Source of the DNA: CAYJDR01 sp964368965
GTDB lineage: Bacteria; Chrysiogenota; Deferribacteres; Deferribacterales; Mucispirillaceae
Assembly: GCA_964368965.1 (NCBI GenBank)
Contig: CAYJDR010000029.1
Coordinates: 1-25,200 of the forward strand
Length of the DNA: 25,200 bases
Direction of reading: 5' to 3'
Numbering within the stretch: position 1 is the stretch's first letter; each line of letters begins with the position of its first letter. Made by a program: the position numbers and the translations under genes. Of the stretch, positions 16,687 through 24,740 are shown one piece after another. A model generated the notes under the pieces. The model was not told where the DNA came from. It did no database searches and was given only the letters and a program-made list of their open reading frames with translations.

Positions 16687-17652
16687 CTAAATAAGTTTAG
16701 CGACTTCCTTGGCGTGGTACGACAGTATAATATCCGCCCCAGCACGCTTCATGCTCGTCAACGTCTCCATCATCACTCTTTCGCCGTCAATATAGCCATG
16801 CTTCGCAGCTAATTTTATCATCGAGTATTCGCCTGATACATTGTATGCTGCAACAGGTAAATCGCAAGCGTCTTTCACTTCACGTATGATATCAAGGTAC
16901 GATAAAGCTGGCTTAACCATTAAAATATCTGCGCCTTCTTCGATATCTTGCATTGCTTCCTTTATTGCTTCACGTCTGTTTGCTGGGTCCATTTGGTAGC
17001 TTCTTCTATCGCCAAATGCTGGTGTCGAATCTGCCGCATCTCTGAACGGCCCATAATAAGCTGATGCATACTTAACTGCATAGCTCATGATTGGAGTGTT
17101 TTCAAAACCATTATCATCTAGCGCATCACGTAGCGCGATTATTCTGCCGTCCATCATGTCGCTAGGTGCAACCATGTCTGCGCCTGCTTTTGCGTGTGAT
17201 ACAGCTTCTCTTTGCAGTAGTTCTAGTGTCATATCGTTATGGACGTCACCGTCTACTATAATGCCACAGTGGCCGTGGTCTGTGTATTCGCACATGCAAA
17301 CATCAGTAATAACATATAGTTTTGTGTTTTGCTTGATTGCTTTTATAGCACGTTGGATAATACCATTATCGTTATATGCTTCTGAGCCTTCTGGGTCTTT
17401 ATGGTCTGGTATTCCGAACAGGATTACTGATTTGATACCTAGTTTTTCAACTTCGATACATTCTTTAACAAGCATATCTATACTAAAATTGAATACATCT
17501 GGCATTGATGAAATTTCACGTTTAATGTTATCGCCTTCGCAAACAAATAGCGGATAGATGAAATCATCAACGCTAAGCTTTGTTTCGCGCACCATGCTTC
17601 TGATAGACTCATTAGCTCTTAATCTTCTTGACCTTGTGATTGGAAAACTCAT
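16687..17652 (-). CDS. hemB: Delta-aminolevulinic acid dehydratase (porphobilinogen synthase)
   Basis: HemB condenses two 5-aminolevulinate molecules to porphobilinogen in the cytoplasm. It is 321 residues. The two Schiff-base lysines are K194 (SYAVKYAS) and K247 (LMVKPALSYLD). Cysteines C119, C121 and C129 in DVCMCEYTDHGHCG form the catalytic zinc site, so this is the zinc-dependent rather than the aspartate/magnesium-rich form. AAAGG lies six bases before the ATG, and the gene starts 11 nt after hemD. It is the last gene of the heme operon. Confidence 0.98.
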   Translation of the reverse strand: MSFPITRSRRLRANESIRSMVRETKLSVDDFIYPLFVCEGDNIKREISSMPDVFNFSIDMLVKECIEVEKLGIKSVILFGIPDHKDPEGSEAYNDNGIIQRAIKAIKQNTKLYVITDVCMCEYTDHGHCGIIVDGDVHNDMTLELLQREAVSHAKAGADMVAPSDMMDGRIIALRDALDDNGFENTPIMSYAVKYASAYYGPFRDAADSTPAFGDRRSYQMDPANRREAIKEAMQDIEEGADILMVKPALSYLDIIREVKDACDLPVAAYNVSGEYSMIKLAAKHGYIDGERVMMETLTSMKRAGADIILSYHAKEVAKLI

Positions 17653-17663
17653 ATTGCACCTTT

Positions 17664-18368
17664 TTATATTATATTAACTATACCTTCAGTTGTGAACTCG
17701 TCTGGGAAGCGAGTTAAAATATTTCTGCTACTCAAATACTCAGCTGTTGTAGTGCCGATAGATACGATATCTAGCGTGTTTATATCGCCCCTAAACTGGC
17801 TAAGGAACGACTTTGCAGCCGACGGTGAGCACAGCGTAACAACTTCTATCTTATGTTCTTTTATAAACCTATCTACATACCCACGTGGGTATTCTGCAAA
17901 ATGCGTAACGTAAACTTCTGGTGTGATAACTTGCGCACCTTGAGCGATAAACTCATCTAATTCTAGCGGCAATCGCTCTTTTGCACCTGGTGATAATATC
18001 CTTGCACCTTCAAGCTTGATTTTTGAAAGTAGCTTTCTAACATGCTCCATGTTATAGACAGTTGGTGTCATATCGGCAGATACTCCGAGATAGTTCTCCA
18101 TAGCTTGCGCCGTTTTTGAACCAACTGCTACGTATAAATGCGCACGTACATTATCATGATATGGTGTAAAGTATTTTACAGCATTTGCGCTTGTAAAAAG
18201 AAGCACTTCGTATTTACCATACTCTATCTGTGGGCAAAGTTGGCAAACATCTATCATCGGCAGTAAAAATGGCGAATGCCCTGCATGTGATAGTTGGTTG
18301 ACGAATGAGCCAGATTGCTCATATTGCCTAGTAATAAGTACACGTTTACGTTTTGCTTTTTGAGTCAT
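17664..18368 (-). CDS. hemD: Uroporphyrinogen-III synthase HemD
   Basis: HemD cyclises hydroxymethylbilane to uroporphyrinogen III with inversion of ring D. The family is weakly conserved. Here the N-terminal VLITR motif, LLFTSANAVKYF near residue 57, LCSPSAAKSFL in the second half and VSIGTTTAEYL near the C-terminus fit it. It is 234 residues and stands alone, not fused to the SAM-dependent methyltransferase CobA as in some anaerobes. Position directly after hemC (one base gap) and before hemB strongly supports the call. Confidence 0.9.
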   Translation of the reverse strand: MTQKAKRKRVLITRQYEQSGSFVNQLSHAGHSPFLLPMIDVCQLCPQIEYGKYEVLLFTSANAVKYFTPYHDNVRAHLYVAVGSKTAQAMENYLGVSADMTPTVYNMEHVRKLLSKIKLEGARILSPGAKERLPLELDEFIAQGAQVITPEVYVTHFAEYPRGYVDRFIKEHKIEVVTLCSPSAAKSFLSQFRGDINTLDIVSIGTTTAEYLSSRNILTRFPDEFTTEGIVNII

Positions 18369-18369
18369 A

Positions 18370-19296
18370 TTATGCGTAGATTTCCTTTAATAGTTTATCG
18401 CCACCGACAGCAAGCACGCTATCTGCTAGCTCATAGCCTAGTTTCTCAGGTTCTGCTTGTGGGCCGACAAGTTCTTTAACGATTTTTTGAGTGCCATCAA
18501 GTGAGTAAATTAAACCTTTGATATGCATGTTGCCATCATCTAATAATATCGAGTGGCAAGCGATAGGCACTTGGCAACCGCCTTGCAAACGGCGTAGGAA
18601 TGCACGCTCTGCAAGCATGCGAGTTTCTGTGTCTTTATGCCTGATGAACTCTAAATATTTTGTGATTTCTGTATCGCCTGTGCGAACTTCGATACCTAAA
18701 ATACCTTGGCTAGCCGCTGGCAACATAACATCTATCGAGATATCTTCTTTTATGTGGTCAGTAAGCCCTAGGCGAACTAAACCAGCTTTTGCAAGGATGA
18801 TTGCGTCATACATGCCATCTTCCAGCTTTTTCATGCGTGTTTGCACATTGCCACGTAAATCTAGGATTTCTAGATCTGGGCGTTTTTCCAGTAGTTGCAA
18901 CTTCCTTCTAAGTGAAGATGTGCCTACTTTTGCGCCTTGTGGTAGCTCATCAATCGAGTTGTAGTTGATTGATAAGAATGCATCGTTAGGAGTTTCGCCG
19001 ATAGGTGAAACGAATAGCTCAAGCCCTTCTGGAAGCTCCATAGGTACGTCTTTCATGCTGTGTACAGCTATATCTGCTTCGCCTTCTAGCATTGCAGTTT
19101 CTATTTCTTTAACGAATAGTCCTTTACCACCAATTTTTGCAAGTGGTACATCAAGGATAATGTCGCCTGTAGTTTTTATAACGTTTAGCTTGCATGTAAC
19201 TTCGCTAAATTCTGTTTCAATCAAGCTCTTTATATGCTCTGCTTGCCATAGTGCAAGTTTACTTCCTCTTGTTGCGATAACGATCTCTTTCTTCAT
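18370..19296 (-). CDS. hemC: Hydroxymethylbilane synthase (porphobilinogen deaminase)
   Basis: HemC polymerises four porphobilinogens into hydroxymethylbilane. It is 308 residues. TRGSKLALWQA lies at about 9-19, the catalytic aspartate is D83 in HSMKDVP, RRKLQLL and LDLRGNVQTR are present, and the cysteine carrying the dipyrromethane cofactor is C241 in LQGGCQVP. AGAGGG precedes the ATG by seven bases. It starts 11 nt after hemA and is followed by hemD. Confidence 0.98.
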   Translation of the reverse strand: MKKEIVIATRGSKLALWQAEHIKSLIETEFSEVTCKLNVIKTTGDIILDVPLAKIGGKGLFVKEIETAMLEGEADIAVHSMKDVPMELPEGLELFVSPIGETPNDAFLSINYNSIDELPQGAKVGTSSLRRKLQLLEKRPDLEILDLRGNVQTRMKKLEDGMYDAIILAKAGLVRLGLTDHIKEDISIDVMLPAASQGILGIEVRTGDTEITKYLEFIRHKDTETRMLAERAFLRRLQGGCQVPIACHSILLDDGNMHIKGLIYSLDGTQKIVKELVGPQAEPEKLGYELADSVLAVGGDKLLKEIYA

Positions 19297-19307
19297 AAAA
19301 ATTCCCT

Positions 19308-20570
19308 CTATTTCGTTTCAAACACGGTACGTATAGCGTCGCTAATAGTATATTGTGTCTGGTCTGCAGCGTGTTTTTTAATATTTGTGAGTGGTGCGTG
19401 CAGTATCTTATTTAATGTTGATTGCATAAGATAATTTAAGCGCTCCACTTCTTGTGGGTCTGTAATTTTATACCTGTCACAAAATTTTGCAAGCTCTTGT
19501 GCTTGCTTTTCATCAAACGATTGCCTGATTTGCTTAATAACTGGCACAACTTCAAGCATTTTCATAGCGTCGTCAAACTTATCTACATAAGAAGCTACTA
19601 TTTCTTGAGCTTTTTTCGCTTCTTTTTCACGTTCTTTTTTGTTTGCATCAACTACACTTTTTAAGTCGTCAATATCATACACATATGCATACTCAACATC
19701 AGAGCCAGCAGGGTCGATATCACGTGGGACAGCAATGTCAATAAAGAACATCGGCTTGTGTCCACGCTTTTGCATAGCTTTTGATATCATTTCTGCACTA
19801 ACGACATAATTAGTTGCACCTGTTGATGAAATAATTATATCTGCCTCGTGTAACATTGTTGCAAACCTGTCAAATTCGATAGCTGTGCCACCAAACTCTT
19901 CTGCAAGTGTTTGAGCCTTTGCAAATGTTCTGTTTGTAACAGTCATCTTACCAATGCCAGAGCCGACTAAGTGCCTTGCTGCAAGCTCACACATTTCGCC
20001 AGCGCCGATAATTAGCGCACTAGCATCGCCTAGGTTGTCAAATATCTTTTTTGCAAGCTCAACTGCTGCATAGCTGACAGATACTGGATTTTCCGATATG
20101 CCTGTGTATGTACGCACACGCTTAGCCGCTTTAACAGTATATTCTGCAAGTTTGTTTGCAAAGTTGCCCATCGCTTTATATTGCTTAGCATCTTCAAAAG
20201 CTTGCTTTATCTGCCCAAAAATTTGTGGCTCGCCTAGCACAAGGCTATCAAGCCCAGATGCCACTGAAAATATATGCTTCACGGCGTCCATACCGCATGC
20301 ACAATATATATACTTTTCAAGCTCTCCAATTTCTAGGTTACAGTTTGCAGACACAACCTCTAAAATTGTTTGCTTATGGCATTCTTTTACATCAAGCACG
20401 AAGTAATATTCCACCCTGTTACAAGTAGATACGACGATTGCTTCATACACCCTTTCATCTGCTAGTAAACGATTATAGAGCCCTTCTAGCTCTTCGCTTT
20501 TTACAGCCATACGTTCACGCACAGTAACTGGTGCGGTATTGTGGTTTAAACCAAGTACTACTAACTGCAT
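19308..20570 (-). CDS. hemA: Glutamyl-tRNA reductase HemA
   Basis: HemA reduces glutamyl-tRNA(Glu) to glutamate-1-semialdehyde with NADPH, the first committed step of the C5 pathway. With the ATG at 20570 it is 420 residues and begins MQLVVLGLNHNTAPVTVRE. The catalytic cysteine is C50 in STCNRVEYY. GEPQIFGQIKQAF, the NADPH-binding IIGAGEMCELAARHL and the C-terminal dimerisation helix are present. The frame could start three codons earlier at a GTG (20579), but that overlaps the hemX stop with its ribosome site abutting it, so ATG is preferred. hemL, the next step, is not in this window. Confidence 0.96.
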   Translation of the reverse strand: MQLVVLGLNHNTAPVTVRERMAVKSEELEGLYNRLLADERVYEAIVVSTCNRVEYYFVLDVKECHKQTILEVVSANCNLEIGELEKYIYCACGMDAVKHIFSVASGLDSLVLGEPQIFGQIKQAFEDAKQYKAMGNFANKLAEYTVKAAKRVRTYTGISENPVSVSYAAVELAKKIFDNLGDASALIIGAGEMCELAARHLVGSGIGKMTVTNRTFAKAQTLAEEFGGTAIEFDRFATMLHEADIIISSTGATNYVVSAEMISKAMQKRGHKPMFFIDIAVPRDIDPAGSDVEYAYVYDIDDLKSVVDANKKEREKEAKKAQEIVASYVDKFDDAMKMLEVVPVIKQIRQSFDEKQAQELAKFCDRYKITDPQEVERLNYLMQSTLNKILHAPLTNIKKHAADQTQYTISDAIRTVFETK

Positions 20571-20575
20571 CCCCT

Positions 20576-21361
20576 TCACCCTAATAAAAACGAAATAACG
20601 CCAACATATGAAATTAAAATTGTAAGCAACCCTACAATAGTTAAAAACGCTGTCTGGCGTGGTGTTATTCGATTTTTATGTTTTAAAACTAAAATAACCG
20701 CAAACACTAACCAAGTGATAAGCGATACACCTATTTTCATTGCACTACTAAAACTATATTCTGATGAAAACACCCAAAAGAAACCTGCAACAGCACCCAC
20801 TGAAAAGAAGTAGAAGCCGAAACGAAGTGTCATAGCAAGTATTTTATCAATTGTATTTAACGGTGGAAAACGCTTAAACACAAAGCCAAAGCTTTTCAAC
20901 CTAAGTTGGCGCTCTTGCAACAAGAACATAACCGACGAAATAAACGACGCTATAAAAAAAGTTGAACCTAATATGATAAAAGGCAAGTGAATAAAACGCC
21001 ATACAGATGATGCAACACTAACGTCAGCAACTGGTGGAGGCGCGAACACAACTATCATCGAGCAAACTAATGGAAACGGCAATAAAAACATGCCTATCAT
21101 CGGGCGTTGATACTTCGCATAAATAACAAAGTATGTGACTGCAAACGCAAGCGACAACATAATCAAGAAGTCATAAGCTGTAGATGTTTGCACATTTCCT
21201 GTTGATATAAAGCGCATAGCGACCTCAACAACATTTGTAACTAGCCCTATGGCGATACTACCGTTTAATAGTGTACGCAAAATCGGAGTACCTGAAAACA
21301 GGTACAAGCCAACAAATAAAAATGCTAGGCTGTACGCAATCGGTGGTATATATGCTATCAT
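20576..21361 (-). CDS. hemX: HemX/CcsA-like cytochrome c assembly membrane protein
   Basis: This is an integral membrane protein of 261 residues with about eight hydrophobic segments. It belongs to the CcsA/CcmC/HemX-type cytochrome c assembly family. The RFIHLPF segment with its histidine, the LLQERQLRLK loop, PPLNTIDKILAM, and the C-terminal ITWLVFAVILVLKHKNR and YVGV segments follow the family pattern. Bacillus HemX, encoded next to hemA, lowers HemA levels, and CcsA delivers heme for cytochrome c maturation; the adjacent hemA favours HemX. It is the first gene of the operon. AGGAGG lies four bases before the ATG, and its TGA is followed five bases later by the hemA ATG. Confidence 0.85.
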   Translation of the reverse strand: MIAYIPPIAYSLAFLFVGLYLFSGTPILRTLLNGSIAIGLVTNVVEVAMRFISTGNVQTSTAYDFLIMLSLAFAVTYFVIYAKYQRPMIGMFLLPFPLVCSMIVVFAPPPVADVSVASSVWRFIHLPFIILGSTFFIASFISSVMFLLQERQLRLKSFGFVFKRFPPLNTIDKILAMTLRFGFYFFSVGAVAGFFWVFSSEYSFSSAMKIGVSLITWLVFAVILVLKHKNRITPRQTAFLTIVGLLTILISYVGVISFLLG

Positions 21362-21385
21362 TTTGCCTCCTGATAAAATTTATCT

Positions 21386-21415
21386 TTTATAAACATCGAA
21401 AGTATGCTATTTCAA
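21386..21415 (-). promoter_or_regulatory. Promoter of the hemX-hemA-hemC-hemD-hemB operon
   Basis: On the minus strand TTGAAA (21415-21410) and TATAAA (21391-21386) are 18 bases apart, each matching five of six consensus positions. Initiation around 21379 would leave a leader of about 18 nt with the strong AGGAGG before hemX. The -35 overlaps the start of the divergent MATE gene. Confidence 0.6.
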
Positions 21416-22789
21416 ATTATGACTTTACATGAATTTTTAACACTTGTTAAGCAAAAACTTTATAAAAAATGTAAAGATAGCGAAATAACTAAGCTATTGC
21501 TTGATTCATGGGCTTTAAGTTGGCCTATGTTGCTAATATTATTCTTTGAATTTTTCATGAATTTGACAGATGTTTGGATAGCTGGGCAATATAGTAAGGA
21601 AGTTAAAGCCGCCACAGGGCTAGCAAACCAAGTTTATTCATTTTTCATATTCGCTGGGCAAGCGCTCACGGTCGGCGCTGTTTCTGTTATATCTAGGCTA
21701 TACAATTCGCAAGATAGGGAAAAGTTTCAATCAGCTATCTACACAGTCGTGGTGTCTTCATGCGTGCTTGGTGCTGTGCTTGGTGTACTTGGCATACTTT
21801 TCGCACCTGAGATTGTGCAAATGTTAAACGCGCCAGAAGAAGTCACAGACTATTCCATAGCATTGCTTCAAGCATATTCTGTCGGTTTATTCTTCCATAT
21901 GATACTCATAAATGTAAACGCTGTGCTTCGCTCATGTAGGCTTGTTAAACTCATAATGAAAGTTATGGTTACAGCATCGATCATAAATATCATAACGAAT
22001 TTATTCTTCCTACACTATACAAACATTGGCTATACTGGTATCGCTTTTTCTACGGCGATAAGCGTTGCTATTGCGTTAATGCTTAATATGCTTCCACTAC
22101 ATAAGCTAATCGGTGGCACATATAAATTTAGCGCAAAGCACTTGAAAAACATGCTATCTATCGGCTGGCCCGGCTCGATTTCTACAGTTAGTTGGCAAGT
22201 TGGCGCAACGGCTTTATTTGCTATACTTGCACAACTGCCAAACAGCGTTGAAGCTATGGCAGCGTTTACAACAGGCTATCGTATCGAAGCAGCTATCTTC
22301 ATGCCTGCATTTGCATTCAACATGGCTAATGCTATCATCGTTGGCAACTTCTTAGGCGAAAAGAAGTATGACTTAGCATATAAGAGCGGGTTTGTAACTT
22401 CATTCATATCCGTCGCGGTTGTGAGCTTTATGGCTGTTATAATCATGTTTAACGCTGAAACTTTGGCAACGCTGCTAGACCCTAACCCAGTGATTATTGA
22501 CGAGGTTGTTAAATACTTATTCATCTGCATGATAATCGAGCCTTTTGTTGCGATGAATATGGCGACTATGGGCGCATTAAATGGCGCAGGCGACACTAAG
22601 ATGACTATGATATATTCTGTTTCAAACGTATGGTTAATTCGCTTGCCATCGGCATATATATTTGGTATCGTATTAGGGTTTGGAAGTGTTGGCGTATGGT
22701 GGGCGTTGAATATTGGGTTCATCGTTCAAACATTTTTCCTAGTCAGGCGCTACATGTCAAAGAAATGGCAAACTATAAATTTAGATTAA
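21404..22789 (+). CDS. MATE family transporter (MOP superfamily)
   Basis: This 461-residue membrane protein has about twelve hydrophobic segments in two homologous halves, as in MATE/NorM/DinF proteins of the MOP flippase superfamily. The first helix region (WPMLLILFFEFFMNLTDVWIAG) and the start of the second half (MLSIGWPGSISTVSWQVGA) show the repeated pattern, and GALNGAGDTKMTM is typical of MATE proteins. Most members export drugs or cations in exchange for sodium or protons, but the substrate cannot be read from sequence. The start used is the first ATG, with a weak GAAAG upstream; an ATG five codons later (21419) is possible. A DUF2156 gene follows 17 nt downstream and is probably co-transcribed. 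Confidence 0.9.
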   Translation: MLFQIMTLHEFLTLVKQKLYKKCKDSEITKLLLDSWALSWPMLLILFFEFFMNLTDVWIAGQYSKEVKAATGLANQVYSFFIFAGQALTVGAVSVISRLYNSQDREKFQSAIYTVVVSSCVLGAVLGVLGILFAPEIVQMLNAPEEVTDYSIALLQAYSVGLFFHMILINVNAVLRSCRLVKLIMKVMVTASIINIITNLFFLHYTNIGYTGIAFSTAISVAIALMLNMLPLHKLIGGTYKFSAKHLKNMLSIGWPGSISTVSWQVGATALFAILAQLPNSVEAMAAFTTGYRIEAAIFMPAFAFNMANAIIVGNFLGEKKYDLAYKSGFVTSFISVAVVSFMAVIIMFNAETLATLLDPNPVIIDEVVKYLFICMIIEPFVAMNMATMGALNGAGDTKMTMIYSVSNVWLIRLPSAYIFGIVLGFGSVGVWWALNIGFIVQTFFLVRRYMSKKWQTINLD

Positions 22790-22806
22790 TCACGAGGCAA
22801 TTATAA

Positions 22807-23667
22807 ATGCAATTTAAACCACTAGAATATTCTGATAGAGAATCATTAGCGCAGATATTAAGAGCAAGAAACTCTTTTTTATCTGAGTATAGTTTCACAA
22901 ACGCATATCTTTTTAGAAACCCACATAAATATGAAGTCGCAGTCACTAAGAACTGCACATTTTTACGTGGTGTTACGTATGACGGCACAACTTACTTGAT
23001 GCCTGTGTGTCCACTTGAAATTATACCACTTGAAGTGCTTATCGAAATGGCTAGCACTGTCGACTGCATATTCCCTGTGCAAGAGGAATGGCTTTCATTT
23101 TTCCCAGAAAACTTATTTGAATACAAATACTTAGATGGCGACTCTGACTACATGTACCACACGGAACATTTAGCAACACTCGCTGGCAGAAAGTTATCAA
23201 AAAAACGTAACCTATTGAAGCAATATAAAGAATTATACCAACGTGAAGACTTTTGGATAGATGATGCAAGGATTGAAGATTGCTTGAAAATCCTTGACAT
23301 GTGGTGCCAAGAGCTAGGCGACGAAGCAATATCTACCGATTGTGGTGAAACAAAAGAAGCGTTAGAGAAAATCAACGAATTTAACCTACGTGGCATGATA
23401 TTCTACGCTGATGGCAAACCATCAGGATTTGTGCTAGGCGAGGAGCTAAATGACGATACATTTGCACTACACTTTGCAAAAGGTAGCCGTGAATATAAAG
23501 GCATCTATCAATATATGTACAACACGTTCACGCTTGCGATTAAAGATGAATACAAGTACATCAATTTTGAACAAGACTTAGGAAAAGATAGCCTACGTCA
23601 AGCAAAATCAACATATTATCCGAACGAAATGAGGGTAAAATATAGAGTGAGTTTGAAAAAGAAGTAG
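22807..23667 (+). CDS. DUF2156 (MprF C-terminal-like) acyltransferase-fold protein
   Basis: This 286-residue soluble protein resembles the DUF2156 / LPG_synthase_C family, whose fold is a double GNAT-like domain. Visible family features are the N-terminal SDRESLAQILRARNSFLSEYSFTN stretch in two halves (residues about 9-32), KLSKKRNLLKQY near the middle, and the C-terminal NFEQDLGKDSLRQAKSTYYP motif. In MprF this domain moves an aminoacyl group from tRNA to phosphatidylglycerol, but many stand-alone members are uncharacterised. There is no membrane segment. GAGG lies nine bases before the ATG. It is the second gene after the MATE transporter. Confidence 0.85.
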   Translation: MQFKPLEYSDRESLAQILRARNSFLSEYSFTNAYLFRNPHKYEVAVTKNCTFLRGVTYDGTTYLMPVCPLEIIPLEVLIEMASTVDCIFPVQEEWLSFFPENLFEYKYLDGDSDYMYHTEHLATLAGRKLSKKRNLLKQYKELYQREDFWIDDARIEDCLKILDMWCQELGDEAISTDCGETKEALEKINEFNLRGMIFYADGKPSGFVLGEELNDDTFALHFAKGSREYKGIYQYMYNTFTLAIKDEYKYINFEQDLGKDSLRQAKSTYYPNEMRVKYRVSLKKK

Positions 23668-23680
23668 TGAAATATACATG

Positions 23681-23708
23681 CTACAGATAGCTACATAGCT
23701 ATCTGTAG
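23681..23708. terminator. Perfect palindrome between convergent genes, possible bidirectional terminator
   Basis: CTACAGATAGCTA is followed after two bases by its exact reverse complement, giving a 13-bp hairpin. TGATTTTATA follows on the plus strand, a weak U-tract. No U-run follows on the minus strand. It lies 14 nt after the DUF2156 stop and 15 nt before the ferritin stop, so it may end one or both transcripts. Confidence 0.6.
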
Positions 23709-23723
23709 TGATTTTATATACTG

Positions 23724-24224
23724 CTAAAAAGGTGGATCATAAACACGTTGTGCAAGCACTTTATCTAGCTGATATATTGCACCTATATGGTTTCCAATTC
23801 GTTTAAGGTCTGTCACCACTCTCAATGAAGAGCTCTCCTCTTCAACTTGCTCTTTCACATACATCAATATGAATTCATAAAATGCATGGTCTTTGATTTC
23901 AACAGCGTATTCTGTGATAGCGTTGATAGCTTTCGTCGTTGCTAGTTCTGCATTGTAAGTATCTTCCATCATTGCAAGCAAACTGCCCCAATTTGTTGGT
24001 GGTGCTTGAATTGCTATAAGTTTTGGGTGTTCGCCACGCTCTAACACTTGGTTCACTAGCGTTATTGCATGGTTGTACTCTTCCTTTGCTTGCACTAACA
24101 TCCAATGTGCGAAACCATCCCAATCTTCAGACTTTGCCCATACACTCATTGACATATACAAATAAGCATTGTATAGCTCTGAGTTAATCTGCTTTTCTAC
24201 CATTTCCAGCAACTTTACGTTCAT
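23724..24224 (-). CDS. ftnA: Non-heme ferritin
   Basis: Ferritin oxidises Fe(II) and stores it as a ferric mineral in a 24-subunit shell. With the ATG at 24224 the protein is 166 residues, the size of E. coli FtnA. The ferroxidase residues are all in place: E16, E49, H52, E93, Q126 and E129, each one position off the E. coli numbering. There is no heme-binding methionine pattern of bacterioferritin that I can identify. The frame could begin three codons earlier at a GTG, but this overlaps the Shine-Dalgarno AAGGAG, which is eight bases before the ATG. It is transcribed alone, convergent with the DUF2156 gene and divergent from higBA. Confidence 0.95.
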   Translation of the reverse strand: MNVKLLEMVEKQINSELYNAYLYMSMSVWAKSEDWDGFAHWMLVQAKEEYNHAITLVNQVLERGEHPKLIAIQAPPTNWGSLLAMMEDTYNAELATTKAINAITEYAVEIKDHAFYEFILMYVKEQVEEESSSLRVVTDLKRIGNHIGAIYQLDKVLAQRVYDPPF

Positions 24225-24309
24225 AAAATGCACTCCTTGTTTATTTGGTCACATTTCAGTGTAGCTGTAGTTGATAGTTGTTTGTGAATTTAATTATGTA
24301 GTTTATAAA

Positions 24310-24326
24310 TTATTACGATATAATAA
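24310..24326. promoter_or_regulatory. Inverted repeat upstream of ferritin, possible operator
   Basis: TTATTA and TAATAA flank five bases (CGATA), about 86-102 nt upstream of the ferritin ATG. It is A/T-rich and loosely recalls Fur/PerR-type palindromes, but the spacing differs from both consensus sequences. The surroundings are very A/T-rich, so chance is a real possibility. Confidence 0.2.
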
Positions 24327-24371
24327 ATGGTTAGGGAAATTTATATGAAATAACTTAGTTTACACATTTTA

Positions 24372-24388
24372 GTTCCCGAATTGGGAAC
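24372..24388 (+). promoter_or_regulatory. Inverted-repeat operator of higBA
   Basis: GTTCCCGAATTGGGAAC has 6-bp perfect arms around five bases. It stands out as G/C-containing in A/T-rich DNA and lies six bases upstream of the -35 box of higBA. The usual autoregulation of such operons by the HigA antitoxin makes it the likely HigA or HigBA binding site. Confidence 0.6.
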
Positions 24389-24394
24389 AATTTA

Positions 24395-24423
24395 TTGACA
24401 AATTATACTTTATACTATATATT
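24395..24423 (+). promoter_or_regulatory. Promoter of higBA
   Basis: A perfect TTGACA -35 and a TATATT -10 (five of six) are separated by 17 bases. Initiation near 24430 would leave a leader of about 15 nt before the higB ATG at 24445, which contains GGGAG. Confidence 0.75.
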
Positions 24424-24444
24424 ATACATGTAGTGGGAGAGTAC

Positions 24445-24738
24445 ATGCGTATAATTTCAAGAAAAATAATTATTGAATCTGGTATGAAGTACCCCTTGAT
24501 TAAAGCGCCTTTAGACGCATGGTATCACTTAGTGAAGCGTGCTGATTGGAACAGCTTAGCAGAGTTAAAATGCGACTTTCCCTCTGCTGATTATGTGCAA
24601 AATGATAGATATGTGTTCAATATAAAAGGTAACCATTTTCGCATTGTTGCAAAAATAAATTTTACACATAAAATTGTTTATATGCGGTTTATCGGCACAC
24701 ATAAAGAGTATGATAAAATCATTGCTAGTGAGGTTTAG
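24445..24738 (+). CDS. higB: HigB-family toxin (mRNA interferase)
   Basis: This 97-residue protein begins MRIISRK and closely follows the HigB_toxin family pattern: AWYHLVKRADWNSLAELK, then FPSADYVQNDRYVFNIKGNHFRIV, then VYMRFIGTHKEYDKI. Family members have the RelE-like fold and cleave mRNA, usually at the ribosome, until bound by the antitoxin. An upstream in-frame GTG at 24433 is rejected because GGGAG lies five bases before the ATG at 24445 and the family starts at MRII. The antitoxin gene follows after two bases. The toxin-first order is typical of hig loci. No frameshift or missing segment is visible, so it should be functional. Confidence 0.93.
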   Translation: MRIISRKIIIESGMKYPLIKAPLDAWYHLVKRADWNSLAELKCDFPSADYVQNDRYVFNIKGNHFRIVAKINFTHKIVYMRFIGTHKEYDKIIASEV

Positions 24739-24740
24739 AC

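Noticed and set aside
24433..24444. Upstream GTG start for higB
   Set aside because: The GTG has no ribosome site of its own and overlaps the one serving the ATG at 24445, where family members begin.
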